DNA of 64,000 bases from Paenibacillus sonchi (GTDB lineage Bacteria > Bacillota > Bacilli > Paenibacillales > Paenibacillaceae): positions 6,944,001 to 7,008,000 of the forward strand of contig NZ_CP068595.1 in assembly GCF_016772475.1 (NCBI RefSeq). Direction: 5' to 3'. The notes beneath the pieces are model-generated. The model saw only the letters and a list, made by a program, of their open reading frames with translations, made no database searches and was not told where the DNA came from. Of the stretch, positions 39,251 through 48,330 are shown piece after piece (positions within the stretch are counted from its first letter, which is position 1; each line of letters begins with the position of its first letter). A program made the translations under genes and the position numbers.

Positions 39251-41550
39251 GCCAGCATCCCTTCGCCCAGCGGAAGCACTGTGCCTGCGGCATCCACCAT
39301 AATCTGCTGTCCATATACCAGAATGCTGGCTGTTCCGCCTCGTAGAGCTTTGAACCTTACATGCTCACTGTCCACTGTAATGCCCAGCAGCACCCCTTCA
39401 TACATCACCTGGAAGCTGTAAGAGGTCCAGCGCTGCGGCAGCGTCGGACGGAAGGAGAGACGTTCACCGTCTGAACGCATGCCGCCGAAGCCGTACACGA
39501 TATTCATCCAGACCGCAGCAATCGAAGTGGTATGCAGGCCTTCGCGGGTGTTCCGGTTGTAATTGTCCAGATCAAGCCGGGTCGCAAACTCGAAGAATTG
39601 ATAAGCCTCCTCTTCTTTGCCGATCTCACAGGCCAGAATAGAGTGGATCGACGGCGAAAGCGAGGATTCATGAATGCATCTCGGCTCGTAAAATTCGTAA
39701 TTGGCCCGTTTGGCTTCCCGGGAGAATTCTCCATTATATAAGAACATAAACATCAGCACATCGGGCTGCTTGATCATGTCATAGCGGTACAGCCGGTCGT
39801 AGGACCAGTTGGAATACAGCGGGAAATCCGTCACAGGTATGGAATGAATATCGATGTGCGGCAGATCAAAATAACCGTCATGCTCCTCGTACACCCCGCT
39901 GTCCGGGTCAAGCGGTATCCGCATATGCTCTGCCTTGCTGCTCCAATCGGTTAATTCTTCTGTCCGGAGCCCTGTCTTCCTGATAAGTTCAGCATAGGCA
40001 TCCGGCACCTGTATCTCCATCCCGGCAAGCGTCTCCAGCGTAAATTCGAACATTTTCTTCGCCATAAGATTAATGTAGCAGTTATTATTCACCATCAGCT
40101 GGAATTCGTCAGGACCCATCACGCCAAAATAACCATATTCCCCGCTGCGCTGCCCCCACTGTCCGCGGGTGGCGTAGAACCGGCTGATCTGAATCAGCAT
40201 CTCAGCACCTTTGCTGTACAGGAAATCCCTGTCGCCTGTGTTCTTCACATAATGCCAGATGCCGTAGGAGACCGCCGTGCCGACATGAAGCTGGAGGTTG
40301 GAGTGCTGCCACAGGTCGCAGCTTTCGGTTCCGTCTATCGTGGCAATCGGGTAGCAAGCCCCCTCGCAGTCCACCTCCTTCGCGCGGTCCATTGCCTCCG
40401 GCAGCGTTTTGTAGCGGAATTCCAGCAGGCTTTTAGCCGCTTTGGGGTTGTTGAACATATAGAACGGCAGACAATACGATTCCGTGTCCCAGAAAGCCAG
40501 CCCCCGGTAGGCTTCACCTGTCAGCCCTTTGGCTCCGATATTATAGCCGGGATGATCGCCATGATACGTCTGATAGAGCTGAAAAATACAGAAACGGATG
40601 CCCTGCTGATTCTCGGGATCACCTTCAATACGGATGTCGCTCGTCTCCCATATTCCGCTCCAATAGGCGGATTGATCCGCGAACACCTCAGCATCATTGC
40701 GTTTGGAGGCAGCTGCCGCCAGCTCCAGCCCTTTAGTCCAGAGCGCATCCTCATGAAGGTAAGCCTCCTGATCTCTGCAATGGACAGCAAGCTTTGTATA
40801 AGAATCCTTTGTGCCTTGGGTTAATTGCAGCCTAAAGGCCTGCCCGATAAAACGGTCGCGTTCTACCTTTGCCGGCTGCAGTTCCTGGGAGGATTGCAGA
40901 ACAAAGCCGGAAAACAGCTTATTGCCTGTGTTCAAGGTGCTCGCCATAATGGCTGTAATACCGTCTTGTACGCCGCAACGCAGACTTCTCCACATGCTCT
41001 GTCCGCGTTCCTCATGGATGCTGCCAAAATCAAGTCCGGTGCATATCTCCACAGCTCCTGAGAAATTCAGCGGCTCGAACACAACCTGCTGCAGGCCCAG
41101 ATGGGAATCCGTCATGCTGACCAGCCGTGTAAATGTGAGCTTCAGCTTCTTGCCGCTCCCCAGCAGCCAAATGAATTGGCGGCTATAGGTGCCTGTGCGG
41201 AAATCCAGTCTGCGGCTGTAATCCGATATCCGGCTGTGGGCCAGATCCAGCTGCTCCCCCTCTACCGTAAGGCGTGTATGCAGCCAGTCCACCGCATTTA
41301 CCATGTAGCGCAGCGAACGGATCATTCCCTTGTAATGATTGCCGATCTCCAACTGCTCATGAAGGCCATTGAAGTAGCTGCCCGGCAGGGAATCACCGCT
41401 GTAGCCCTCCTCGGCATAGCCGCGCACTCCCATATACTCGTTGCCTACGGAAAAAATCGATTCCGAGGTCCGGTTCCGCAATGGATCGAAGCCCTCCTCG
41501 ATAACCGCCCAGGGATCAACCTTCAGATATTTGTCTGCTACTTTTGCCAT
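39247..41550 (-). CDS. GH65 family disaccharide phosphorylase
   Basis: 767 residues. The catalytic segment reads GVMGPDEFQLMVNNNCYIN, with Phe in place of the usual Tyr of GPDEY and Gln-Leu in place of His-Glu. HESSLSPSIHS is the phosphate-binding loop and FWDTESYCLPFY the substrate-binding segment. The differences from its downstream neighbour suggest another linkage preference. The start at 41550 has AAGGAG at 8-9 bp; an in-frame ATG at 41592 lacks one. It leads an operon of two GH65 genes and pgmB. In 41551-41774 I see no gene and no confident promoter. Confidence 0.92.
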   Translation of the reverse strand: MAKVADKYLKVDPWAVIEEGFDPLRNRTSESIFSVGNEYMGVRGYAEEGYSGDSLPGSYFNGLHEQLEIGNHYKGMIRSLRYMVNAVDWLHTRLTVEGEQLDLAHSRISDYSRRLDFRTGTYSRQFIWLLGSGKKLKLTFTRLVSMTDSHLGLQQVVFEPLNFSGAVEICTGLDFGSIHEERGQSMWRSLRCGVQDGITAIMASTLNTGNKLFSGFVLQSSQELQPAKVERDRFIGQAFRLQLTQGTKDSYTKLAVHCRDQEAYLHEDALWTKGLELAAAASKRNDAEVFADQSAYWSGIWETSDIRIEGDPENQQGIRFCIFQLYQTYHGDHPGYNIGAKGLTGEAYRGLAFWDTESYCLPFYMFNNPKAAKSLLEFRYKTLPEAMDRAKEVDCEGACYPIATIDGTESCDLWQHSNLQLHVGTAVSYGIWHYVKNTGDRDFLYSKGAEMLIQISRFYATRGQWGQRSGEYGYFGVMGPDEFQLMVNNNCYINLMAKKMFEFTLETLAGMEIQVPDAYAELIRKTGLRTEELTDWSSKAEHMRIPLDPDSGVYEEHDGYFDLPHIDIHSIPVTDFPLYSNWSYDRLYRYDMIKQPDVLMFMFLYNGEFSREAKRANYEFYEPRCIHESSLSPSIHSILACEIGKEEEAYQFFEFATRLDLDNYNRNTREGLHTTSIAAVWMNIVYGFGGMRSDGERLSFRPTLPQRWTSYSFQVMYEGVLLGITVDSEHVRFKALRGGTASILVYGQQIMVDAAGTVLPLGEGMLA

Positions 41551-41774
41551 GAATGAACTCTCCTTCTCCCGAGTTGTGTCCTCCGGCTTCATGAATTAGA
41601 AACCGCAGGACGCTCACTTCCAGCGTAGCTCTCAGAAGAAAGAAGGCCAATGTCAGCCGATAACAGAGTTATGTGCATTTTTACGGAGTTGAAAGAAATC
41701 AACAGATTGCGTTATGCTAGAAAAGACTTTGTCCCCGATTAAGGCCAAAATCATATTAAATCTCACACCTTTGA

Positions 41775-41790
41775 AGTGAAAATTATCACA
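41775..41790 (+). promoter_or_regulatory. Fnr-like site upstream of fnr
   Basis: AGTGA-AAATTA-TCACA, one mismatch to TGTGA-N6-TCACA. It is about 80 bp upstream of the start implied by TATAAT at 41850-41855. A weaker 7/10 site lies at 41814-41829, centred near -40. Together they suggest autoregulation. Confidence 0.6.
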
Positions 41791-41894
41791 ATGTTAAAAA
41801 TTCGACACTTTTTCGAGAAAATATTCACCCATAAAGAGGAATTTCAATGTATAATTAATTTAAAATTTACTGAAAAACTGAGGGAATAAAGGGG

Positions 41895-42623
41895 ATGTCG
41901 ATTATGATAAAGGAACATTATAATGTTATCGAAGCCCACGGAAATACAAACTGTTTCTCCGAACAGAACTTTAACCGGCTTCTGGTCACAATGAAAGAGC
42001 GTATGGTGCCAGAGGGCTCTCACCTGTTTTGGGAGGGTGACTACTCGGATAAATTGTTTTATATCAAACGTGGACGTGTGAAATTAACCAAATCTACCGA
42101 CGAAGGCAAAGAACTCATTCTGTATATGTATCAGGCAGGCGACATGGTAGGTCAGGCAGACCCGTTCTTCAGCACCAAGCACAGCTTTACCGCCGAAGTG
42201 ATTGAGGAAAGTGAAGTTGGCGTTATCGAGCAGAAGGATCTGGAGATTCTGATCTGCCAGCATTGTGATTTTGCTATTGACTTTATGAAATGGATGGGTA
42301 TCCATCACCGTCTCACCCAGACAAAATTCCGTGATCTGATGATGTACGGCAAGCCCGGCGCACTCTGCTCCACGCTGATCCGTCTGGGCAATACCTATGG
42401 GGAGAAGTCCGGGGACAGCATTCTGATCAACAAAAAAATTACGCATACGGATCTCTCCAACATGATCGGTGCTACCCGTGAGAGCGTCAACCGGATGCTG
42501 AGCGATCTGCGTAAAAAAGATGCTGTGGAATATGAGAACGGCATGATCGTCATCAAGGATCTTTCGATGCTTCAGGACATCTGCCACTGTGAATTATGTC
42601 CGAACGAAATTTGCCGCATTTAA
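41895..42623 (+). CDS. fnr: Anaerobic regulator Fnr (Bacillus type)
   Basis: 242 residues, Crp/Fnr family: a cyclic-nucleotide-binding-like beta barrel (EGDYSDKLFYIKRGRVKLT), a dimer helix, and a helix-turn-helix containing THTDLSNMIGATRESVNRML. The C-terminus CHCELCPNEICRI carries clustered cysteines as in Bacillus Fnr, where three C-terminal cysteines plus an Asp bind a 4Fe-4S cluster; this differs from the N-terminal cluster of E. coli FNR. It should activate anaerobic genes, and TGTGA-N6-TCACA sites are found before nirB, adhE, pflB and fnr itself. Start 41895 is used; ATG at 41904 with AAAGGGG is a good alternative. Confidence 0.93.
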   Translation: MSIMIKEHYNVIEAHGNTNCFSEQNFNRLLVTMKERMVPEGSHLFWEGDYSDKLFYIKRGRVKLTKSTDEGKELILYMYQAGDMVGQADPFFSTKHSFTAEVIEESEVGVIEQKDLEILICQHCDFAIDFMKWMGIHHRLTQTKFRDLMMYGKPGALCSTLIRLGNTYGEKSGDSILINKKITHTDLSNMIGATRESVNRMLSDLRKKDAVEYENGMIVIKDLSMLQDICHCELCPNEICRI

Positions 42624-42703
42624 TTTCCTAATACTAATACCCTCTATTCTCCTCAATGAATCATATATGACCCGGAATTATTGCATAAACTAATAGAGTG
42701 GTC

Positions 42704-42731
42704 AAAGGCGCCTTGTCCGGCGTCTTTTTTT
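42704..42731 (+). terminator. Terminator of fnr
   Basis: AAGGCGCC and GGCGTCTT with loop TTGTCC followed by a run of T, about 80 bp past the fnr stop. Confidence 0.8.
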
Positions 42732-42800
42732 ATGTAATCACCACGGAGCCGCCCCTGCCCTTCCTTCAATAACTGGACAAGTTTTCAACAGCGCTCATGC

Positions 42801-42835
42801 CAAAAAAGCCCTGCGGTCATTCGACCACAGGGCTC
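42801..42835 (-). terminator. Terminator of the nir operon
   Basis: AGCCCTGTGGTCG and CGACCGCAGGGCT type stem followed by six T on the minus strand, 10 bp past the transporter stop. Confidence 0.88.
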
Positions 42836-42844
42836 TGCAAAGAG

Positions 42845-43663
42845 TTAGCTTACTTGTTTTTTGGTTCCGGTGATAACGCCTGGCCGTGCGGCCCGCACCG
42901 GGGAAATCAGCCAATAGGCCATGCCGACAAATACGCCCCCGCCAACAATATTGCCTAAGGTCACAGGAATCATATTATGAAACCACCCGGCCAGACTGAC
43001 CGTTTCGGGATGGTTTGGCAGCAGCACCGCTACGCTCAGCAGCGTCATATTGGCCACACTGTGCTCATAACCGCTCGCGATGAAGGCAAACAGACACCAC
43101 CAGATCAGCACCAGCTTAGCGGTTTCGCTTTTGGCGCGCGAGGCCATCCATAGTGCCAGGCAGACCAGCCAGTTACAGAGAATACCGCGGAAGAACAGCT
43201 CAGAGAAGGGCAGACTCATTTTTTTGGCGGCTGCGGTGAAGATCAGATGTTCCGCCGGAGCAGCGCTGAACAATCCAGTGCCCCGGATCAGCAGAGCCAG
43301 AACCACGGCTCCGGCTACATTCCCGATAAAGACGATGATCCAGTTCTTCACTGTATCCCACACACTGGTCCGGCCGGCAAGGGTGCTTACGGTGAAAAAC
43401 ATATTGTTTCCGGTGAACAGCTCCGAGCCGGCGAAGACCACCAGCGTGAGGGCAATCCCGAAGGACGTCCCCATAATCAGCGGCTGAAAAGGGGATTTGA
43501 CCGCCGCCAGCGGTGCTCCCAGCGAAAAAATCAGAATAATACCAATACCTACATAAGCTCCGGCCAACAATGCGGCAAGAAAATACTTCGGCAGACTTTC
43601 ATTCATTTTGTCACGTTTGGCTGCTGCCGTCTCTACGATATTTTCCACACTTTGCGTAAACAC
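42845..43663 (-). CDS. nirC: Formate/nitrite transporter family protein (NirC-like)
   Basis: 272 residues with about six membrane segments and the FNT family repeats, including GTSFGIALTLVVFAGSELFTG, FIGNVAGAVV and NIVGGGVFVGMAYW. It is the last gene of the nirB-nirD operon and so most likely moves nitrite across the membrane. Formate transport is the main alternative, given the pfl genes 20 kb away. The start lies 42 bp after the nirD stop. Confidence 0.88.
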   Translation of the reverse strand: MFTQSVENIVETAAAKRDKMNESLPKYFLAALLAGAYVGIGIILIFSLGAPLAAVKSPFQPLIMGTSFGIALTLVVFAGSELFTGNNMFFTVSTLAGRTSVWDTVKNWIIVFIGNVAGAVVLALLIRGTGLFSAAPAEHLIFTAAAKKMSLPFSELFFRGILCNWLVCLALWMASRAKSETAKLVLIWWCLFAFIASGYEHSVANMTLLSVAVLLPNHPETVSLAGWFHNMIPVTLGNIVGGGVFVGMAYWLISPVRAARPGVITGTKKQVS

Positions 43664-43705
43664 CCGTCCACCCCGCCATTCCTCATTAAAATAGATGATG
43701 CCAGC

Positions 43706-44026
43706 CTACAAGCAGACCTTTACACGATCTCCGTCCAGCTCTACCGGGTATACCTTCACCTTGCCGTGATCCGGGGCCTGCACTTCGCCGCTGCGCAGAT
43801 CGATCTTCCAGTCATACAGCGGATCATACAGATAGCTGCCGGAGACGATACCCTCAGCCAGCGGACCGCCTTTTGGATGCGGACTGCGGTTCTCTATGGC
43901 ATGAATATCTCCGTCAGAGGTGCGGAATATTGCCAGCTCCACCCCACCCGCAACGACAACCCGCCCAATCTGCAGCAGGAAGTCCTGCGTCTTGCCTACA
44001 GCATATTCTTGTGTCGCAGTTTTCAT
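43706..44026 (-). CDS. nirD: Nitrite reductase small subunit (NirD, Rieske-like)
   Basis: 106 residues with a Rieske-like fold. The usual CxH and CxxH cluster ligands are absent: the positions read SPHPKGGPL and YDPLYDW. This is known for NirD proteins, which keep the fold without the 2Fe-2S cluster. It supports the siroheme large subunit encoded 30 bp upstream in assimilatory or NADH-dependent nitrite reduction in the cytoplasm. Confidence 0.92.
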   Translation of the reverse strand: MKTATQEYAVGKTQDFLLQIGRVVVAGGVELAIFRTSDGDIHAIENRSPHPKGGPLAEGIVSGSYLYDPLYDWKIDLRSGEVQAPDHGKVKVYPVELDGDRVKVCL

Positions 44027-44056
44027 CGTGCTCTCTCCTCCTCAAGTCGGTATAGG

Positions 44057-46484
44057 TCAGACTCTGGTCTGTTCAAACAATGCGGTACGCGTCTCTTGGT
44101 CATCCAGCATTTTTTTCCACGGATCCGAAACCTGTGCCAGGGCAAAATCAATCCGGGCCGCCAGCTCCTTGCGGTTGTCTTCGTTGTCCAGAATCACCCG
44201 CTGGATCTGCTCAAGCCCGATGCGTTCCACCCACTCGGAGGTCCGCTCCAGATAATTGCCGGTCTCACGGTAATACTGCATGACTGCGGAGCAGACCTCA
44301 ATCAGCTCTTCATCGGTTTTCACTTTGCAGAAGGAATCAGCGATCCGCGGCTTGATTCCGCCGTTACCGCCAATAAAGATCTCCCAGCCGCCATCGTTGC
44401 CGACGATGCCGATATCCTTCAGTGCAGGATTCCGCACAGTTGCGCGGGCAGCCGTTAACCGCCATCTTGAACTTGGCCGGAAAATCAAGACGCTCGTATT
44501 TGCGCTCAAGCAATGCCCCCATACCCATGGAATCCTGAGTGCCGAACCGGCAGAACTGGGAACCTACACAGGTTTTTACGGTACGGAGCGATTTCGCATA
44601 GGCATAACCCGATGGCATATCAAGCTCTTCCCATACTTTAGGCACATCCTCTTTTTTGACTCCAATCAGGTCCAGGCGCTGTCCGCCGGTTACCTTCACC
44701 ACTTTTACATCATATTTCAAGGAGACATCAGCAATCCGCTTCAAATCCTCCGGTGTAGTAACCCCGCCATACATGCGCGGCACAACCGTAAAGGTGCCAT
44801 CCTTCTGAATATTCGCACTCATCCGTTCATTGACGAAGCGCGATTCCTTCTCATCCTCATGCGTATCCGGGTAGAGCATACCCAGATAATAGTTCACGGC
44901 CGGACGGCATTTCGAGCAGCCCTCAGCTTGCTTCCAGCCCAGCACATTCATGACCTCTTTGGTCGTTTTCAGGCCTTTCGCGGTGATTTCGGCCACAATT
45001 TCATCCCGGCTCAAGGTGGTGCAGCCGCAGATTCCCTGCTTGGCGCCCTGCTGGAAGCTGTCTCCAAGGACAAACTGCAGGATCTGCTCAACGACCGGCT
45101 TGCAGCCGCCGCAGGAGCGGGTAGCTCCGGTGCAGGCCTTGATCTCATCCACAGTCGTGAAGCCATTCTCCGTAACGGCATCGACAATGGCCTTTTTGGT
45201 CACGCCGTTGCAGCCGCAGACAATCTCTTCATCTGCCATCGTCTCTACCGACAAGCCCTTCTTCGCTCCGCCTCCGCCGCAGCAGCCGGTGCCCATAACC
45301 TCGCTGTAAATCTCGTCGGTCATCTCCGCACCCTGCTTCACCAGCTTTTGCAGATTCGCCGATTCCGTGACATCACCGAACAGCACTGCACCGACGATAA
45401 TATTATTTTTGAGCAAAATCTTCTTGTAGGTCCGCTTCCATTCATCCTTGGCCGAAATGACCGTATGCTCAGCGGTTTCCGTGAATTCACCGGCAGAGAA
45501 AACATCCACTCCGGAGATTTTCAGCTTGGTGGCTACAACCGATCCTTCATAAGGCTGAGTCGGTACGCCGCAGAGATGCTTCGCAAGCACACTTCCCTGC
45601 TCGAACAGCGGTGCTACCAGACCGTAGCAGATGCCTCTGTGTTCTGTACATTCGCCAACGGAATATACACCCGGGACCGAGGTTTGCAGATAATCATCAA
45701 CGACAATCCCGCGGTTAACCGTAATGCCGCTCTCTCTGGCCAGCTGCGTATTCGGCTTAATCCCAACGGCCATAACGACAAAATCCGCTGCCAGCTCCGT
45801 TCCGTCACTGAAACGCAGTCCGTTGACACGTTCGTCCCCGGTCAGTTCAACCGTCTGTTTGCCCATGGCAAATTTCACGCCCTGGCGCGTAAGCTCCGCC
45901 TGAAGCATAGCGGAGGCATTGTGATCCAGCTGCCGTTCCATCAGATCCTCCAGCAGATGTACGACCGTAACATCCATGCCGAGGTTCACAAGCCCTTTGG
46001 CTGCTTCCAGTCCGAGCAGTCCGCCGCCGATCACTGCCGCCGTGCGGTACTGCTTGGCTGCGGCAATCATAGCATCGCAATCGGCAATATCGCGGAAGCC
46101 CACTACCCCTTCCTTGTCACTGCCCGGTACAGGCAGAATGAACGAATTCGAGCCTGTAGCAATGATGGCCTTGTCAAAAGGAACCGACATCCCGTTATCT
46201 GTGATAATCTGCCGTGCCGCTTCATCGATTCGGACCACGGTCGTTCCTGTGTGCAGCGTAATATTGTGATCCGCATACCACTGGCGGTCATTCAGCACGA
46301 TTTCTTCTATGGTTTTACTTCCTTCAAGCACGTAGGACAGCATTATCCGATTGTAATTGGGATGCGGCTCGCTGCCGAATACAGTAATATCATAAGCGCC
46401 GCCAAGCTTCAAAATCTGCTCTACCGTCCCGACACCTGCCATACCGTTACCAATGAGTACTAGCTTTTCTCTCTCCACTGTCAT
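44057..46484 (-). CDS. nirB: NAD(P)H nitrite reductase large subunit, one frameshift as given
   Basis: Corrected length is about 808 residues. It reduces nitrite to ammonia. Order: FAD/NADH domain starting VLIGNGMAGVGTVEQIL; two BFD-like 2Fe-2S domains (CGCNGVTKKAI / CGGCKP and CGCTTLSRDEI / CSKCRPAVNYYL); then the siroheme/4Fe-4S domain with CVGSQFC and NGCPRNCAES. The frame breaks near 44425; removing one base from ACTGAAGGAT restores KDIGIVGNDGGWEIFIGG. The start at 46484 follows GGAGGGG. Two perfect Fnr-type boxes lie in its promoter. Confidence 0.93.
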
Positions 46485-46539
46485 TGTTGTGCCCCTCCTC
46501 AAACCATCTGCATTTCATCACAATACATCTGATAGTGAA

Positions 46540-46604
46540 ATTATACTGTTGATTTTCGAATAGACTTTGTGATTGCAATCACATTAAATGTGAAGACTTT
46601 CACA
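46540..46604 (-). promoter_or_regulatory. nirB promoter with two perfect Fnr-type boxes
   Basis: TGTGA-TTGCAA-TCACA at 46568-46583 and TGTGA-AGACTT-TCACA at 46589-46604 (plus-strand text; both symmetric). Centres are 21 bp apart, two helical turns. With the -10 TATAAT at 46540-46545, the nearer box is centred around -42, the class II activator position, and the farther one near -63. The farther box also fits the Rex core TGTGAA-N4-TTCACA. Confidence 0.85.
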
Positions 46605-46639
46605 TAATTTCAGTGAGTTAACCATTAGCCTTTTTGGAC

Positions 46640-46685
46640 AAAAAACACCAGATTCCCGAGCATATAAGCAAAAGAAATCTGGTGT
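46640..46685 (-). terminator. Terminator of the DUF4430-like lipoprotein gene
   Basis: ACACCAGATT and AATCTGGTGT form a perfect 10-bp stem followed by six T on the minus strand, 12 bp past the stop. Confidence 0.85.
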
Positions 46686-46697
46686 TATACTCTTCCA

Positions 46698-47399
46698 CTA
46701 ACGCAGCACAAGTGCTACCTCCAAGGTATCCTGGGGCCTAAGCTTCATATCGGTTCCACTGTCCAGCAGCTGCTTGCCGTTGACCTTCAGTGTCCATGCC
46801 TCATTGCTGAGCGGCTTGTAATCCATAATGCTGATCACTGTCTTATTGTCCTCGGCCAGTAGAACCATACCGCTGCTCTTCAGCACACCCCGGACGGACA
46901 GATCCTCGGAATACGGCAGCACATACGAATGAGTCATTTCCGGCTGCTCGCTTCCGCCGTTCACGGTAAAAATGACCGGCTGCTGCTCGGCCCCGGCTGC
47001 CGCGGGTTCTGCCGCAATAAGGATGCTGTCGCTGCGGTCAACGCCGCTGTTCCAATCTAATATTCTTTTGCCGTTCAATTGTATTTCCCAAATCCACTCG
47101 GGGCTCAGGGATACTTTGTTGACCGTCAAGAGACTGTCCCCGTCATCCGCCAATGTGGCTACCCCACTCTTCTTAAGCAGTTCAATCAGCGGCATGCCAT
47201 CCTTATAAGCCTCGCTTATCTGTCCCCCGGAGCTTCCGGCCAGCTCGCTGTCACCGACACGCACCGAAAATGCAGGTCCTGCATTCCCGGCTCCGCCGTT
47301 GTTCCCTTCGTTCTGGGCGTCAAGAACCGAAGAGCAGCCGCCCGTTACTGCGATTATTAATATTCCCAGCCAAATGCGCCACACCCATTTCGCGGACAT
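46698..47399 (-). CDS. Lipoprotein with two DUF4430-like repeats
   Basis: 233 residues. N-terminal signal with lipobox VTGGC. Two similar halves follow, each with a leucine-rich helix then a W-x-L/I-x-x-NGK-x-L/I-L-D motif: EIQLNGKRILDWNSGVDRSDS and, later, TLKVNGKQLLDSGTDMKLRPQD. This resembles DUF4430/transcobalamin-like modules found in cobalamin- or adhesion-related surface proteins. The start at 47399 follows AAGGCGG; an in-frame ATG at 47453 has no good Shine-Dalgarno sequence. Function unknown; the gene stands alone between the nir operon and ric. Confidence 0.75.
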   Translation of the reverse strand: MSAKWVWRIWLGILIIAVTGGCSSVLDAQNEGNNGGAGNAGPAFSVRVGDSELAGSSGGQISEAYKDGMPLIELLKKSGVATLADDGDSLLTVNKVSLSPEWIWEIQLNGKRILDWNSGVDRSDSILIAAEPAAAGAEQQPVIFTVNGGSEQPEMTHSYVLPYSEDLSVRGVLKSSGMVLLAEDNKTVISIMDYKPLSNEAWTLKVNGKQLLDSGTDMKLRPQDTLEVALVLR

Positions 47400-47530
47400 T
47401 TCCGGCACCGCCTTCTTCTTGCCCGCTCTCAGTCTCCGCTGCTGCTCAGGCATGTCTTGATGAAATACATAGTCTTTTTAAGAATAACGTAATCGGGTGC
47501 CATTCTCAATTCTTCCTGCCCCATTGCTAT

Positions 47531-47552
47531 AAAAAAAGTCCCCGAAGGGACT
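47531..47552 (-). terminator. Terminator of ric
   Basis: AGTCCC-TTCG-GGGACT, a stable tetraloop hairpin, followed by seven T on the minus strand, 20 bp past the stop. Confidence 0.88.
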
Positions 47553-47571
47553 CGTGAAACTGCTCAAGCTT

Positions 47572-48303
47572 CTATTGGTAACGCAGGAACAGGATATTAT
47601 TCTCCAGATGGACATGCTCAAAGGTCATTCCCTCCAGCTCTTCAAGCCGGGCATAGGTGAGACGGTAAGTCGTGCAGGCATGCTCCGGCGGTGTGTAATC
47701 ATTGGTAACTCTCCGCAGCTCGCGCAAAATATCGCCCGCCCCGTCATGCTCCGCTTCCAGCGTACGCAGAAGTCCACGCAGCTCGGTCAGGCTGTCCTCT
47801 GTAGGATTTTTCTCATAAGCCAGCATTTTGGGAAACTCGCTTTCTTCTTCCTTGGCCGTATGCTCCAGCAATTCCTCCCGCAGCGTATGGAACAGCCGGT
47901 ACATTTCCGCCAAATGCGGGGAGTCCTCGCCGTGTACCCGGAAGACCTTGGTCACATTCTGGGCAATCAGCGGCAGCTCCTCGCGCAAATATCTGTGATG
48001 CTTATTGATAATGAAGTCGACCAGCTCTTCTGATGAAGCTTCGTTCCAGGCCGTATCTTCTTCCAGCACCGGATGCTCGGCCAGCAGCTTGTTCAGATCC
48101 TGGAGCACTGCTCCTGTATCAAGCCCTTTTTCTGTTGCAGCCTCTGCCAGAGGTTTTGCGCCTCCGCAGCAGAAATCAATCCGCTGTGCCTTGAAATAAT
48201 CCGCCGCTTTGGGGAATTGAAGGACGATATCCCTTACCATGGCTTCACCGGAAAAATGGACGGAACCTTCCGTCACTGTATTGTTCAATTGTTTGGCCGT
48301 CAT
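47572..48303 (-). CDS. ric: Iron-sulfur cluster repair di-iron protein (Ric/ScdA/YtfE)
   Basis: 243 residues. The N-terminal ScdA domain has the DFCCGG motif; the C-terminal hemerythrin-like domain supplies di-iron ligands in INKHHRYLREELP, LEHTAKEE, LEAEHDGAG and FEHVHLENN. Members repair iron-sulfur clusters damaged by nitric oxide or peroxide. Its place near nirBDC and fnr fits defence against nitric oxide formed during nitrite reduction. The start at 48303 follows GGGAGGGG; reading further upstream would only translate the MITE-like repeat. Its promoter must lie in or beyond that repeat. Confidence 0.92.
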   Translation of the reverse strand: MTAKQLNNTVTEGSVHFSGEAMVRDIVLQFPKAADYFKAQRIDFCCGGAKPLAEAATEKGLDTGAVLQDLNKLLAEHPVLEEDTAWNEASSEELVDFIINKHHRYLREELPLIAQNVTKVFRVHGEDSPHLAEMYRLFHTLREELLEHTAKEEESEFPKMLAYEKNPTEDSLTELRGLLRTLEAEHDGAGDILRELRRVTNDYTPPEHACTTYRLTYARLEELEGMTFEHVHLENNILFLRYQ

Positions 48304-48330
48304 GCTGGCCCCTCCCTTACGTTGTTGGTT

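Noticed and set aside
44280..46463. 727-codon plus-strand open frame opposite nirB
   Set aside because: Antisense shadow of nirB caused by codon bias; it spans across the nirB frameshift and shows no family motifs.
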